Shown here: piece by piece, positions 1 to 8,457 of the stretch | Position numbering within the stretch: the stretch's first letter is position 1 | Layout: the number at the start of each line of letters is the position of its first letter | Source of the DNA: SIG440 sp045579055 | Lineage (GTDB): Bacteria; Bacillota; Clostridia; Monoglobales; Monoglobaceae | Length of the DNA stretch: 44,675 nt | Direction: 5' to 3' | Assembly (NCBI GenBank): GCA_045579055.1 | Contig: JAZNLK010000099.1 | Location: 1-44,675 of the forward strand | Notes under the pieces: generated by a model | What the model saw: the letters and a program-made list of their open reading frames with translations, nothing else | Told to the model about the DNA's origin: nothing | Database searches by the model: none | Position numbers and translations under genes: made by a program

Positions 1-748
1 CAACTGCTGTAAGGATTGTTGTTGAACCTGTTGGAACAGGAACTCTCTGTGCAGCACCGATAAGTTTGCCGTTAAGTTCTGGAATAACAAGGCCGATAGC
101 TTTTGCAGCACCTGTTGAGTTGGGAACGATGTTAACAGCACCAGCTCTTGCACGTCTGAGGTCGCCCTTTCTGTGAGGACCGTCAAGAATCATCTGGTCG
201 CCTGTGTATGCATGGATTGTAGCCATGATACCGCTCTGGATGGGAGCATAGTCGTTAAGTGTCTTTGCCATAGGAGCAAGACAGTTTGTTGTACAAGATG
301 CAGCAGAGATGATTGTGTCATCAGCTGTGAGTGTATCTTCGTTAACTGAGAATACGATTGTCTTCAGGTCGTTGCCTGCAGGAGCAGAAATAACAACCTT
401 CTTTGCACCAGCATCGATATGAGCCTGTGACTTTTCTTTTGAGCAGTAGAAACCTGTACATTCAAGAACAACGTCTACGCCAAGAGCACCCCAGGGACAT
501 TCCTTAGCATCCTTAATAGCATAAATCTTGATTTCCTTGCCGTCAACTGTGATGCTGTCTTCGCCTGCAACAACAGTGTGACCGTCGTATCTGCCCTGTG
601 ATGAGTCATACTTGAGAAGATGAGCGAGCATCTTGGGATCTGTAAGGTCGTTGATTGCAACTACCTCATAACCTTCTGCACCGAACATCTGACGGAAAGC
701 CAGACGACCGATACGTCCAAAACCGTTAATAGCAACTTTTACTGACAT
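1..748 (-). CDS. gapA: Glyceraldehyde-3-phosphate dehydrogenase, type I (partial, C-terminus outside window)
   Basis: Cytoplasmic glycolytic enzyme that oxidises glyceraldehyde-3-phosphate to 1,3-bisphosphoglycerate with NAD+. About 249 N-terminal residues are present; the reading frame runs off the left edge of the window, so the last quarter is missing. The protein begins MSVKVAINGFGRIGR, the NAD-binding Rossmann fold signature, and carries the catalytic motif SAASCTTNC with the nucleophilic Cys. The start ATG at 748 is preceded by GGAGG (758-762) and by a consensus promoter. Codon use is strongly biased as expected for a highly expressed gene. It stands alone on this side; divergent from the next gene. 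Confidence 0.97.
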   Translation of the reverse strand, partial: MSVKVAINGFGRIGRLAFRQMFGAEGYEVVAINDLTDPKMLAHLLKYDSSQGRYDGHTVVAGEDSITVDGKEIKIYAIKDAKECPWGALGVDVVLECTGFYCSKEKSQAHIDAGAKKVVISAPAGNDLKTIVFSVNEDTLTADDTIISAASCTTNCLAPMAKTLNDYAPIQSGIMATIHAYTGDQMILDGPHRKGDLRRARAGAVNIVPNSTGAAKAIGLVIPELNGKLIGAAQRVPVPTGSTTILTAV

Positions 749-790
749 AATAAAATACCTCCAAAATGTAATTTTATATATATTAATTAT

Positions 791-819
791 ATTTTACCAA
801 AGTTTTTCCAAATATACAA
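791..819 (-). promoter_or_regulatory. Promoter of gapA (sigma-A type)
   Basis: On the minus strand TTGTAT (814-819) and TAAAAT (791-796) are separated by 17 bp and lie about 45 bp ahead of the gapA start. Good match in an AT-rich background; no operator was recognised. Confidence 0.6.
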
Positions 820-922
820 GTACTTTTTCAAAAATTGTTAAAAATTTAACTTGCATATACGGTAAATTTTTACACACCTTGGACAGTATAACACAAAAAA
901 ATAATTTTTGCAACTATCAATA

Positions 923-951
923 TTTACAACATCAAAAAAATATGTTATAAA
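923..951 (+). promoter_or_regulatory. Promoter of the exported repeat protein
   Basis: TTTACA (923-928) and TATAAA (946-951) with a 17-bp spacer, 35 bp ahead of the start codon at 986. Divergent from the gapA promoter. Confidence 0.55.
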
Positions 952-985
952 TATTATAGACATATTTACGAAAAGGGGTGGCAAT

Positions 986-2293
986 ATGAAAAAACTGTTT
1001 ACAGCTCTTTTGTTAGCGGCAATCATTTTTCCGACAGACGCATACGCAAAGGTCGGAGATACAGCCGGTGTCTATTACAGCACCGATATTGTCACTTATC
1101 TGAATAGCGTGGAAATTGATGCAATAAACATCGGCGGTGAAACTTTAATCAGTGCCGAAGATATGCAGTATTACAGTTTTCTGGTGAATTGGAGCAACAC
1201 AGAGCGTACCCTCCGCATAAACTCCGTTCCCAATGCAACAAACGGTCGTCCGCCTGCTGTAAAAAAGCCTTCAACCGAATTTTTCAGGATAATCGGCAAC
1301 TATTATGAAACCGATATAGTAACGTATCTTGATGACCGTCCCATTACCGCATATAACATCGGCGGAAGAACCTACATTCACGCAGAAGAAATGCAAAAAT
1401 TCGGCTACGAAGTTGTTTGGGACGGAAATGCACGGACTTTAAACATCACAAGTCCCGACAGGGCAGGGTATGTGTATGACATTTTCCTGACTCAAGGAAA
1501 AGTTCAGACCACCGACGGTACAGGAGCTTTTTCAATTAACTACACACCTCAGAAAACAACTGCAACGGGCGACGCAGAATACTTCACGACAGAGCTTCAC
1601 AGTTTGCCCGCACAATATTCACTTGACCTTAAATTTTATCAAAACGAGGGCTTGTTCAAGTCCGAAAAGCTGTTGGAGTTGCTGAACAGCCTGTGCACAG
1701 ACATCCCAAACCCCGACGCAATAAACCAAAACCTTCGTATCACCGTCAACGGACATACAGCAAAAACGGTCAGTGTAGAAAAATTCCAAGGGAACGGCCA
1801 TATTGATTACTCATTCATCATAACCGACCTTCCCAAATTCACCAAAGACAAAATAAAAGAAATAACTGTTTCTGTCGGAGAACCTTCCGATGCTAAGGAA
1901 TTTGAAATTTTTGTTCCCGAAAGTGACTCCCGGAAGCTGTCCGAAGTCGCAAAATCATACTTAACGAAATACGGAAATGACTATATAAAGACATTTTATC
2001 AGACAGACGAATATTTTGCCGTTTATATGCACGAATCCCAATATCTCGGCGAAATAAATGCCCATCATTTGTATCTGGTAAACCGCAAAACCTGGGAGTG
2101 TTCCGATGATATTCTGGAACAGGTAAGAACCTTTGACGGTTTCAATTACGAAATTCTTAACCCATTTGATTTCAAAGCAGGCGATACAAAAAACAATTTA
2201 TTCTTCGCCTGTGACACACCCGGAAAAAGTGGGAGCTTCTATGTTGAGATGAACTCCGCAACAGTACACCTGATATCCGAAAGAAACAAATAA
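986..2293 (+). CDS. Exported protein with two copper-amine-oxidase-N-like repeats
   Basis: Predicted secreted protein of 435 residues, function unknown. The start at 986 (MKKLFTALLLAAIIF) gives a clean signal peptide ending near AYA-K, and has AAGGGGTGG just upstream; an upstream in-frame ATG at 908 lies before the promoter and is rejected. Two tandem units of about 50 residues follow (each with YYxTDIVTYL, an NIGGxT turn and a WxxxxRTLxI end); this is the pattern of the Cu_amine_oxidN1 repeat common in clostridial surface proteins. The C-terminal 250 residues have no motif I recognise. It is 11 bp ahead of rdgB and may be cotranscribed with it. Confidence 0.8.
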   Translation: MKKLFTALLLAAIIFPTDAYAKVGDTAGVYYSTDIVTYLNSVEIDAINIGGETLISAEDMQYYSFLVNWSNTERTLRINSVPNATNGRPPAVKKPSTEFFRIIGNYYETDIVTYLDDRPITAYNIGGRTYIHAEEMQKFGYEVVWDGNARTLNITSPDRAGYVYDIFLTQGKVQTTDGTGAFSINYTPQKTTATGDAEYFTTELHSLPAQYSLDLKFYQNEGLFKSEKLLELLNSLCTDIPNPDAINQNLRITVNGHTAKTVSVEKFQGNGHIDYSFIITDLPKFTKDKIKEITVSVGEPSDAKEFEIFVPESDSRKLSEVAKSYLTKYGNDYIKTFYQTDEYFAVYMHESQYLGEINAHHLYLVNRKTWECSDDILEQVRTFDGFNYEILNPFDFKAGDTKNNLFFACDTPGKSGSFYVEMNSATVHLISERNK

Positions 2294-2304
2294 AGGAGAT
2301 AACA

Positions 2305-2883
2305 ATGAAACTTATACTTGCAAGCAAAAACAAACATAAAGCCGAAGAAATGCAGGCAATTTTGGGAGATAGAATAACCTTGATAACTCAGGACGAAGCT
2401 GGTTGCGGCGACCTTGAAGTTATTGAAGACGGCGACACATTTGAAGCAAACGCAATCAAAAAAGCCGTCACCGTTATGAAAGCAACCAATCTCCCCTGCA
2501 TCGCAGATGACAGCGGTCTTTGCGTTGATGCCCTGGGCGGTGCACCCGGAATTTATACAGCACGTTTTGCGGGCGAAAACGCATCTGATGATGATAACAT
2601 CCAAAAGCTTCTGAAAGAGCTTGAGGGTGTTGAAGACGCAAAACGCACCGCCAGATTTGTATGCGTTATAGCCGTGGCATACCCCCACCGTGAGCCGGTT
2701 ACCTTCCGTGGCGAATGTGAAGGTACGATTCTCACCGAGAAACACGGTGAAAACGGATTCGGCTATGACCCTGTATTCTGTCCGAAGGAATTCGACAAAG
2801 CAATGGCAGAGCTTCCTGCCGAGGTTAAAAACTCCATAAGTCACCGAAGCCGTGCACTCTCGAAACTGGTTATCGAAGAATAG
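2305..2883 (+). CDS. rdgB: XTP/dITP diphosphatase (RdgB/HAM1 family)
   Basis: Hydrolyses non-canonical purine triphosphates (dITP, XTP) to monophosphates, cleaning the nucleotide pool. The 192-residue product has the family N-terminus LILASKNKHKAEEM and the substrate pocket IADDSGLCVDALGGAPG followed by ARFAG; the C-terminal SHR motif is present (SISHRSRAL). Length is normal. The ribosome site AAAGGAGA lies just ahead of the ATG. It is followed after 29 bp by the TtcA-like gene. Confidence 0.95.
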   Translation: MKLILASKNKHKAEEMQAILGDRITLITQDEAGCGDLEVIEDGDTFEANAIKKAVTVMKATNLPCIADDSGLCVDALGGAPGIYTARFAGENASDDDNIQKLLKELEGVEDAKRTARFVCVIAVAYPHREPVTFRGECEGTILTEKHGENGFGYDPVFCPKEFDKAMAELPAEVKNSISHRSRALSKLVIEE

Positions 2884-2912
2884 TTTACAAAACAGAAAAA
2901 AGGATTTGTTTT

Positions 2913-3635
2913 ATGCGAAGAATTTTAAGCGGAATGCGCCGTGCCATTCAGGATTATAATATGATAGAAGCCGGGGACAAAATAGCTGTGGGTGTTTCCG
3001 GAGGGAAAGACAGTCTCAGCCTTCTTTGTGCCCTCGCAGCATACAGAAGGTTTTCCGAGGTTCCCTTTGAAGTTATGGGCATCACCTTGAATATGGGTTT
3101 TGAAGGCGTTGACTACTCTCCCGTCAAGGAGCTGTGCGATAAAATCGAAGTTGAATACATAGTAAAAAACACTGATATCGCAGAAATTCTCTTCGAAGTC
3201 AGAAAGGAAAAGAATCCCTGTTCATTGTGTGCAAAAATGCGTCGAGGCGGCGTCAATGACCTTGCAAAAGCACAAGGCTGCAACAAGGTGGCTCTCGGTC
3301 ATCACAATGAGGATGTCATCGAAACCTTCTTCCTTTCTTTGTTTTACGAAGGGCGGCTTAACTGTTTTTCGCCGGTAACCTATCTTTCAAGAACCGATAT
3401 GAAGGTAATCAGACCTTTGATTTACGTGGCTGAAGGGGACATAAAAGGCTTTGCAAAAAGAGAAAATATTCCAATTGTCCACAACCCCTGCCCCATGGAC
3501 GGAGCATCAAAGCGGCAGGAAATGAAAGATTTTATAAACGAAAGAAACGAACTGGACCACCACTTCAAAACCCGAATGATGACAGCAATCAAATCGGGGC
3601 TTGAAGATTGGAAGCCCACTAATATCGGGAGGTAA
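2913..3635 (+). CDS. TtcA-like PP-loop tRNA thiolation protein
   Basis: Member of the TtcA/TtuA branch of PP-loop ATPases, which adenylate a tRNA base and replace oxygen with sulfur. The 240-residue protein has the PP-loop SGGKDS at residues 29-34, a CxxC at Cys103 and Cys106 (PCSLCAKMRRG) and a third Cys at 193 (HNPCPMDG), the three cysteines expected to hold the Fe-S cluster in TtcA. The family includes 2-thiocytidine (C32) enzymes, but the short clostridial members have not all been tested, so the exact target base is inferred. It is tightly linked to the next gene (2-bp gap). Confidence 0.85.
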   Translation: MRRILSGMRRAIQDYNMIEAGDKIAVGVSGGKDSLSLLCALAAYRRFSEVPFEVMGITLNMGFEGVDYSPVKELCDKIEVEYIVKNTDIAEILFEVRKEKNPCSLCAKMRRGGVNDLAKAQGCNKVALGHHNEDVIETFFLSLFYEGRLNCFSPVTYLSRTDMKVIRPLIYVAEGDIKGFAKRENIPIVHNPCPMDGASKRQEMKDFINERNELDHHFKTRMMTAIKSGLEDWKPTNIGR

Positions 3636-3637
3636 AT

Positions 3638-4393
3638 ATGCTATTATCGTTGGCTAAAAATGATTTTAAATCAAAATACGCAGGTTCGGCACTTGGTGCA
3701 ATATGGGCGTTTGTAAGCCCTGTCATCACAATACTGATTTATTGGTTTGTTTTTCAGGTTGCCTTTCAGAACGGTCCTGTAAACGGAGTTCCATATGTTT
3801 TGTGGCTTGTTTCGGGGATTGTTCCCTGGTTTTTCATTTCGGAAGGCTGGGGCGGAGCAACAGGTGTTCTTGTTGACTATTCCTATCTGGTGAAAAAAGT
3901 TGTATTTCCGGTGGAAATCCTTCCCACGGTCAGAGTTCTTTCAGCATTTTTTGTGCATCTATTCTTTGTTGTGCTGACTTTTGTGGTGAATTTTGTTTGC
4001 GGGTATGCTCCTCAATTCCTGGATTTGCAGGTTTTCTACTATATGTTTGCGGCATTTGCCCTTACGCTTGTCCTGGGTCGGATAACCGCAACACTCAACG
4101 CCTTCGCAAAGGATACAGGAAACATCGTGGGAGTTTTGGTGCAGTTTGGATTCTGGATTACCCCTCTTTTTTGGGACATAAACTCCCTGCCTGCCAATAT
4201 GCATATTTTCTTCAAACTCAACCCCATTTTCTATGTCACCGAAGGCTATCGCAATACCTTTGTGTATGGGCTGACCTTTTGGGAAAAGGATTTTTGGATG
4301 ACAATTTATTTCTGGGTACTGATTGCAGCGCTGGGTCTTTTGGGTAATTTCCTTTTCAAAAAACTCAGACCCCACCTTGCGGATTTGCTGTAA
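3638..4393 (+). CDS. ABC-2 type permease (polysaccharide/teichoic-acid export, Wzm/TagG-like)
   Basis: Integral membrane subunit of an ABC exporter of cell-surface glycans. The 251-residue protein begins LAKNDFKSKYAGSALGAIWAF, the amphipathic N-terminus and first helix typical of Wzm/TagG/RfbD permeases, and has about six hydrophobic segments. GGGAGGT precedes the ATG. The partner ATP-binding subunit (Wzt/TagH), normally the next gene, is not here: tRNA-Pro follows. Its placement 2 bp after a tRNA-modifying enzyme is unusual. The ATPase must be encoded elsewhere, or this is an orphan. Confidence 0.85.
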   Translation: MLLSLAKNDFKSKYAGSALGAIWAFVSPVITILIYWFVFQVAFQNGPVNGVPYVLWLVSGIVPWFFISEGWGGATGVLVDYSYLVKKVVFPVEILPTVRVLSAFFVHLFFVVLTFVVNFVCGYAPQFLDLQVFYYMFAAFALTLVLGRITATLNAFAKDTGNIVGVLVQFGFWITPLFWDINSLPANMHIFFKLNPIFYVTEGYRNTFVYGLTFWEKDFWMTIYFWVLIAALGLLGNFLFKKLRPHLADLL

Positions 4394-4509
4394 TCGGTCA
4401 AGCTGTTCGGATTATTTCGATTTGAAGTATATTTTTCAGTTGGTCTGCACGAAAAAGAGTGCTACATACCACTATATTTTATATGATTGCAAAAAGTTTC
4501 ACAAAACTC

Positions 4510-4538
4510 TTGACGTAACGACAAAAATTTGGTACAAT
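4510..4538 (+). promoter_or_regulatory. Promoter of tRNA-Pro
   Basis: TTGACG (4510-4515) and TACAAT (4533-4538), 17-bp spacer, 34 bp upstream of the mature tRNA. Confidence 0.7.
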
Positions 4539-4571
4539 AACTTTTGTTGATGTTACAAATCATATAGAATC

Positions 4572-4648
4572 CGAGGCGTGGCGCAGTTTGGTAGCGCACC
4601 TGGTTTGGGACCAGGGGGCCGCAGGTTCGAATCCTGTCGCCTCGACCA
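4572..4648 (+). tRNA. tRNA-Pro (anticodon TGG)
   Basis: 77 nt. Acceptor arms CGAGGCG and CGCCTCG pair fully; the anticodon stem CCTGG/CCAGG closes the 7-base loop TTTGGGA, giving anticodon TGG. The T arm holds GGTTCGAATCC. CCA is encoded. Own promoter and terminator, so a single-gene transcript. Confidence 0.97.
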
Positions 4649-4650
4649 AA

Positions 4651-4677
4651 AAAGCACCGGTAATGGTGCTTTTTCTT
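4651..4677 (+). terminator. Intrinsic terminator after tRNA-Pro
   Basis: Stem AAAGCACC/GGTGCTTT with a six-base loop followed by a T-rich run, beginning 3 bases after the CCA end. Confidence 0.8.
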
Positions 4678-4827
4678 TTATCTTTCAGGGAATTATAACA
4701 TTCTGTTATATTTCCTAAATTGCAAATAAAGTGTACCTTAATCCCCTCAAGAGTAAGGGGCAGGGGAGTTGATGTATTTAATCAAACGCTTTTTTATTAC
4801 CATTTTGTACAAAAAGGATTGTTTTTT

Positions 4828-5199
4828 ATGACACTAACCATTCAAACTATCAAAGACCGTTATAAAACTTCCCGATATTATAATAAAGGCTCCAACCTCT
4901 TATGGTTGCTGTTGGGAATTGTTCTTCTGATATACATTTGCGTAATAATGTCACGCAACATTTGGGCAATAATAACCGTTCCTATTTTCATTTTCCCCAT
5001 TTGCGGTATTTACATATGGTATTATATTGTTACAAACAGTGTGGGAAAAGCACTTGACACCAATGACTTTTATATTTATGAAGACGTTTGTATAAACAAA
5101 AAAATCCGTTTTATATTCAATACAAAAATGATTTCTTCACAAATCCCTTTAATCAGTTTTTTCGCTTTTCCTCTTGAATATCCGAGTGTTTTGTGTTAA
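4828..5199 (+). CDS. Small membrane protein of unknown function, possibly truncated
   Basis: 123 residues from the ATG at 4828, which has AAAGGA upstream; an in-frame ATG at 4720 lacks a ribosome site and encodes an uncharged, unlikely N-terminus. Two hydrophobic segments (about residues 23-43 and 47-72) are followed by a short soluble tail. The frame ends abruptly inside a stretch that also forms the promoter of the next gene (5174-5202), so the C-terminus may be non-native and the gene a remnant of a longer one. No family recognised. Confidence 0.5.
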   Translation: MTLTIQTIKDRYKTSRYYNKGSNLLWLLLGIVLLIYICVIMSRNIWAIITVPIFIFPICGIYIWYYIVTNSVGKALDTNDFYIYEDVCINKKIRFIFNTKMISSQIPLISFFAFPLEYPSVLC

Positions 5200-5202
5200 A
5201 AT
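5174..5202 (+). promoter_or_regulatory. Promoter of the 166-residue membrane protein gene
   Basis: TTGAAT (5174-5179) and TAAAAT (5197-5202) with a 17-bp spacer, overlapping the last codons of the preceding frame. Confidence 0.6.
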
Positions 5203-5249
5203 GATACAAATGATTGAATTTAATCGTTTTCACAGAAAGGAATCGACTT

Positions 5250-5750
5250 ATGTATACCTTTACCCGAACCCTTATTGAAACAATAAAACTGCTTTGTCTT
5301 TCACTAATATGCTCAGCAGTTTTCTCAGCAATGATTTTTCAGGAAGACGTTGCGCCCTTTGCATTTGTTTGTTTTGTGTTGAACTTCGTTGCGGCACTTT
5401 TATTTTTGGTTTTTGCATACAGAACATGGTCCAAGCTCTTTTATCAGGCTTGCTTCCCTTACGAATTCTGGATACCTACGCTCGTTCCGTATCTGGTTTA
5501 TTTGTTGGCATCAACCGTATGCTATGTGATTGCAAACAATCCTGCTTTTCTCTTTGGAACCCCTTCCAACCCTGATGAAATCCCCCAACTGGTGTCGTCA
5601 ATGCGAATTGTTTATCGTTATCTTTTCCAGCACACCAGATTCCTTGAACCTATGCTCAACAGCAACTACGCATTCGTTTCGTTCATCCTTTCACACGCTG
5701 TGGCTATTGGTGTTCTTTTGTCCATTCCATACACTGCCCGTCGAAAATAG
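5250..5750 (+). CDS. Four-helix integral membrane protein, unknown function
   Basis: 166 residues from ATG 5250, chosen because AGAAAGGAA lies 8 bases upstream; the in-frame ATG at 5214 is only just beyond the -10 box. Four hydrophobic segments (about residues 10-30, 38-60, 72-95 and 140-160) with short loops; no catalytic motif. It has its own promoter. Its last 47 bases overlap the 3' end of trmB on the other strand. I do not recognise the family. Confidence 0.65.
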   Translation: MYTFTRTLIETIKLLCLSLICSAVFSAMIFQEDVAPFAFVCFVLNFVAALLFLVFAYRTWSKLFYQACFPYEFWIPTLVPYLVYLLASTVCYVIANNPAFLFGTPSNPDEIPQLVSSMRIVYRYLFQHTRFLEPMLNSNYAFVSFILSHAVAIGVLLSIPYTARRK

Positions 5751-6375
5751 CTTCACAGCGGTATATCGGTTGTCCCTTTTCAGAAAACAACCGTTCATAT
5801 TCGGTCATAACATTACCTTCGAACCCACTATTGTGCAAATCGAGGGTAATGTTTTTCAATTTCAGTCCAAAATCCGCAAAGGAATTCAAAGAAAATTCAA
5901 AAAGCCCTCTGTTGTCTGTCTTAAAATGAATGGAACCGTCCGTTTCAACAAGATTCGCATAAATCCGCAAAAAACGTTCATGGGTCAGCCTTCTTTTTTT
6001 ATGTCCGGTTTTGGGCCAGGGATCACAGAAATTAATATATACTCTCTGCACCTTTGTTTTTGTATTCAGATTCGAAAGAACCTCAGCATCCCCCGGAACA
6101 AATCTGACATTTGAAAGACCCATTTCCGAAACCTTCTCCATAGCAAGAACAAGAACATCCAGATTCTTCTCGAATGCAATGTAATTCACGTCAGGATTTT
6201 GTCTTGCGGTCTCTGAAATAAATCCGCCTTTGCCACAACCTATTTCAATATGAAGTGGCTTTTCGTTTTCAAATACAGATTTTATATCATCTTTATACTC
6301 CAAAATATCCTTTATCATCAATCCACCGCAGAATTCCATTCTTTCTTCACGGTGCTTTTTTCTTCTCATTCGCAT
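5704..6375 (-). CDS. trmB: tRNA (guanine-N7-)-methyltransferase
   Basis: SAM-dependent enzyme that makes m7G46 in the variable loop of tRNA. The 223-residue protein carries the SAM-binding motif IEIGCGKGGF, the family hallmark NFCDPWPKTGHKKRR and the TDNRGLFEFS motif. The ATG at 6375 is preceded by GGAGG at the right distance; an upstream in-frame start at 6477 lies inside the promoter and is rejected. Its stop codon lies inside the 3' end of the convergent membrane protein gene. Confidence 0.95.
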   Translation of the reverse strand: MRMRRKKHREERMEFCGGLMIKDILEYKDDIKSVFENEKPLHIEIGCGKGGFISETARQNPDVNYIAFEKNLDVLVLAMEKVSEMGLSNVRFVPGDAEVLSNLNTKTKVQRVYINFCDPWPKTGHKKRRLTHERFLRIYANLVETDGSIHFKTDNRGLFEFSLNSFADFGLKLKNITLDLHNSGFEGNVMTEYERLFSEKGQPIYRCEAIFDGQCMEWTKEHQ

Positions 6376-6455
6376 ATTTATATCCTCCGTCAAACAACAG
6401 CAATGCCATTGCACAACCTCGGGTGCAACAGCATTCCTGCTTATAATATACAATA

Positions 6456-6484
6456 ATTTTAGCAGACATTCCCGCAAAAGTCAA
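6456..6484 (-). promoter_or_regulatory. Promoter of trmB
   Basis: On the minus strand TTGACT (6479-6484) and TAAAAT (6456-6461) with a 17-bp spacer. It abuts the stop codon of the preceding peptidoglycan-binding gene. The roughly 75-base leader contains a small hairpin, TTGCAC/GTGCAA. Confidence 0.75.
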
Positions 6485-7018
6485 TCAGTCATTAAACGTA
6501 AATGCACTGTAAGTATCCGCAATGATATTCCATAACTCTCTGTCAACACGTCCCTGCACATTTTTTCCGTAAAGCCCCGAAAAATCTTCCACCGCTTTTT
6601 TGGTATTTCCATCGTATTTCCCCGTAATCTGCGGCATATGAATATTTCCGAAAATTTTGGCAAGACGCCTCAGCATAATCTGAAGAATATAGATTTCCTC
6701 ATAGCTGTCACCTTCTTTCATATGCGTAATATCCACAGGATATACGAAAATGGGCTTCGCACGCCGTTGTGCCCGCAAGGTGTCGTCATAAACCTCCACA
6801 AGGCGTTTCCAGCTTTCAAAATCAGCCTCACCGGTTTCAGGAATACCCGCAAATTTCTGAAAAGCTTTCAACGAGTTTCGTGTTTCATCGCCAAAAATCC
6901 CATCAGGCACCACTCCCGGAATTCCGGGAATGTATTCCGAAAGATACCTCAGATATGTCTGCAATTCACTTATATTTGCCTGCTCATCTCTGTGCGAAAA
7001 ATATAGTCTGTTTTCCAT
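6485..7018 (-). CDS. Protein with two peptidoglycan-binding (PG_binding_1) domains
   Basis: 177 residues, no signal peptide. Two PG_binding_1 repeats of about 70 residues: the first holds VPDGIFGDETRNSLKAFQ, the second holds ITGKYDGNTKKAVEDFSG. The domain binds peptidoglycan and is typically attached to spore or wall hydrolases; no catalytic domain is present here. Start ATG 7018 is set by AAGGAGG 11 bases upstream (an ATG two codons earlier is too close). It lies 22 bp downstream of the larger SpoIID-like/PG-binding gene and is probably its partner. Confidence 0.85.
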   Translation of the reverse strand: MENRLYFSHRDEQANISELQTYLRYLSEYIPGIPGVVPDGIFGDETRNSLKAFQKFAGIPETGEADFESWKRLVEVYDDTLRAQRRAKPIFVYPVDITHMKEGDSYEEIYILQIMLRRLAKIFGNIHMPQITGKYDGNTKKAVEDFSGLYGKNVQGRVDRELWNIIADTYSAFTFND

Positions 7019-7040
7019 CGATTGCATTTCCTCCTTCCAT

Positions 7041-8441
7041 TTACTGTCCCTGAACCGCATAACCCGGGTACTGTCCTGACGTTTTAAAATCTCCGTTTTT
7101 CAGATTAAAATACGTATCTTCAATAAGTTGCCACGCACCCGGTCCCACAAAGCCTTTTGGCGGAAGCCCTTGATCCTCCAGAAAAGTATCAACCGCAGCA
7201 GCTGTTTGTTCATCAAAAACCCCGGTCACCTGAACCTCAGGAATGTTTCGATATATTTCCGATATGAACAAAAGCCTGCTTTGTATCACTCTGACCGCAT
7301 CCCCGGAGCTACCCACGGTCAGCGGTGTACCCGGATATGGTGAATAGTCCTCTGCAATGAACTGTGGAGGATAGCTTTCCAATATTCCAAGATATGCATT
7401 GCTGAGAGCATTCCAGGTCGTCTCATCAACAACCCCCGTTTCGGGAAGACCCGAAAACCGCTGAAAGGCTGAAACTGCATTTTGGGTGGCATTTCCGTAA
7501 ATTCCATCAATTGTCACCGGCGGCACAGCATTATTATACACAGCAATAACCGCAAGATAATACTGAATAACCCTGACGGGATTGCCCCTATCACCGGCTC
7601 TCACCTCTGTTACGAAATTCTTTGAAACTTCCGCAAGTTTTATCCCTTCGGAATTGAGTGCTGCAAGTCTTGACACCGCAACGAATATGGCTTTTATTTT
7701 ATACCAGGTTGCCTTTCCGATTATTCCGTCCGGAACAAGATTGAATATTTCCTGAAACTGCCGCACCGCATCCTCGGTTCTTTCCCCAAAAACTCCGTCA
7801 ACGTTTGTTATTTTGGGGATCAAGGGATAATCTCTTGAAATTCTGTTAAGTTGTGTCTGAATGGTTCGCACATCCAAACCTGAGCTTCCCACCCTCAAGG
7901 GAACTCCGGGATATGACTCGGATATATTCTGTATGGGTGCATCCTGAACAATTTCAATATCATTTCCATAATACCTGGTCAGTATATCATAAGGTCCCAA
8001 CCCCTGATTCGCAAGCTCTACCGTCCCCCATTGGGAAAGCCCGTCACACATCACCTCTCGACCATCACAAAATGCGGCAAACAGCGGCTCAATGCTCCCC
8101 TGCCGTCTTATATAATCATTAAAAATTTCATCAACAATACGACTTATATTTTCAAAAATATCCCTTCCGTTCACAAAGGACTGGTCAAATGCCGTTGAAT
8201 TTGTTATATCAAAGTTATAGCCCCTTGAACGGTACCATTCGGTGTAAACTCTGTTGAGAGCATAGGAAATCTGTGCATAAATATTTGCTCTGATGGCACT
8301 TTCCGGCCAGGTGGGAAAAATCTCACTTGAAGCCACATTCTTTATGTAATCCGCAAAGCTCACGGTAACATTTTCCGCATCCGAATCAGGCGCCCCCAGA
8401 TGAACGGTTATTGCTTCGGGTATATAAGGTCTTCCAACCAT
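7041..8441 (-). CDS. SpoIID-like protein with three peptidoglycan-binding domains, no signal peptide
   Basis: 466 residues. Residues about 45-166 resemble the SpoIID/LytB amidase-enhancer fold: IRANIYAQISYALNRVY corresponds to the IRAQAVAARTYA helix, and GLSQWGTVELANQG...ILTRYYG to the GMSQYGA...YYPGT end. Three PG_binding_1 domains follow at about 180-252, 280-352 and 372-445, each with a DGxxGxxTxxAVxxFQ-like core. AAAGGAGG precedes ATG 8441. There is no export signal, so it is made in the cytoplasm; spore coat or cortex assembly in the mother cell would fit. Found with the two flanking small genes as a probable operon. Function inferred only. Confidence 0.82.
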   Translation of the reverse strand: MVGRPYIPEAITVHLGAPDSDAENVTVSFADYIKNVASSEIFPTWPESAIRANIYAQISYALNRVYTEWYRSRGYNFDITNSTAFDQSFVNGRDIFENISRIVDEIFNDYIRRQGSIEPLFAAFCDGREVMCDGLSQWGTVELANQGLGPYDILTRYYGNDIEIVQDAPIQNISESYPGVPLRVGSSGLDVRTIQTQLNRISRDYPLIPKITNVDGVFGERTEDAVRQFQEIFNLVPDGIIGKATWYKIKAIFVAVSRLAALNSEGIKLAEVSKNFVTEVRAGDRGNPVRVIQYYLAVIAVYNNAVPPVTIDGIYGNATQNAVSAFQRFSGLPETGVVDETTWNALSNAYLGILESYPPQFIAEDYSPYPGTPLTVGSSGDAVRVIQSRLLFISEIYRNIPEVQVTGVFDEQTAAAVDTFLEDQGLPPKGFVGPGAWQLIEDTYFNLKNGDFKTSGQYPGYAVQGQ

Positions 8442-8457
8442 TCCCCACTACCTCCTT

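Noticed and set aside
2239..2844. 201-codon reverse frame opposite rdgB
   Set aside because: Completely antisense to a strongly conserved enzyme gene; no ribosome site or family motif.
4828..5199. Annotating the small membrane protein as a pseudogene
   Set aside because: The frame is open from a good ribosome site and truncation is not demonstrable without a homologue, so it is kept as a CDS.
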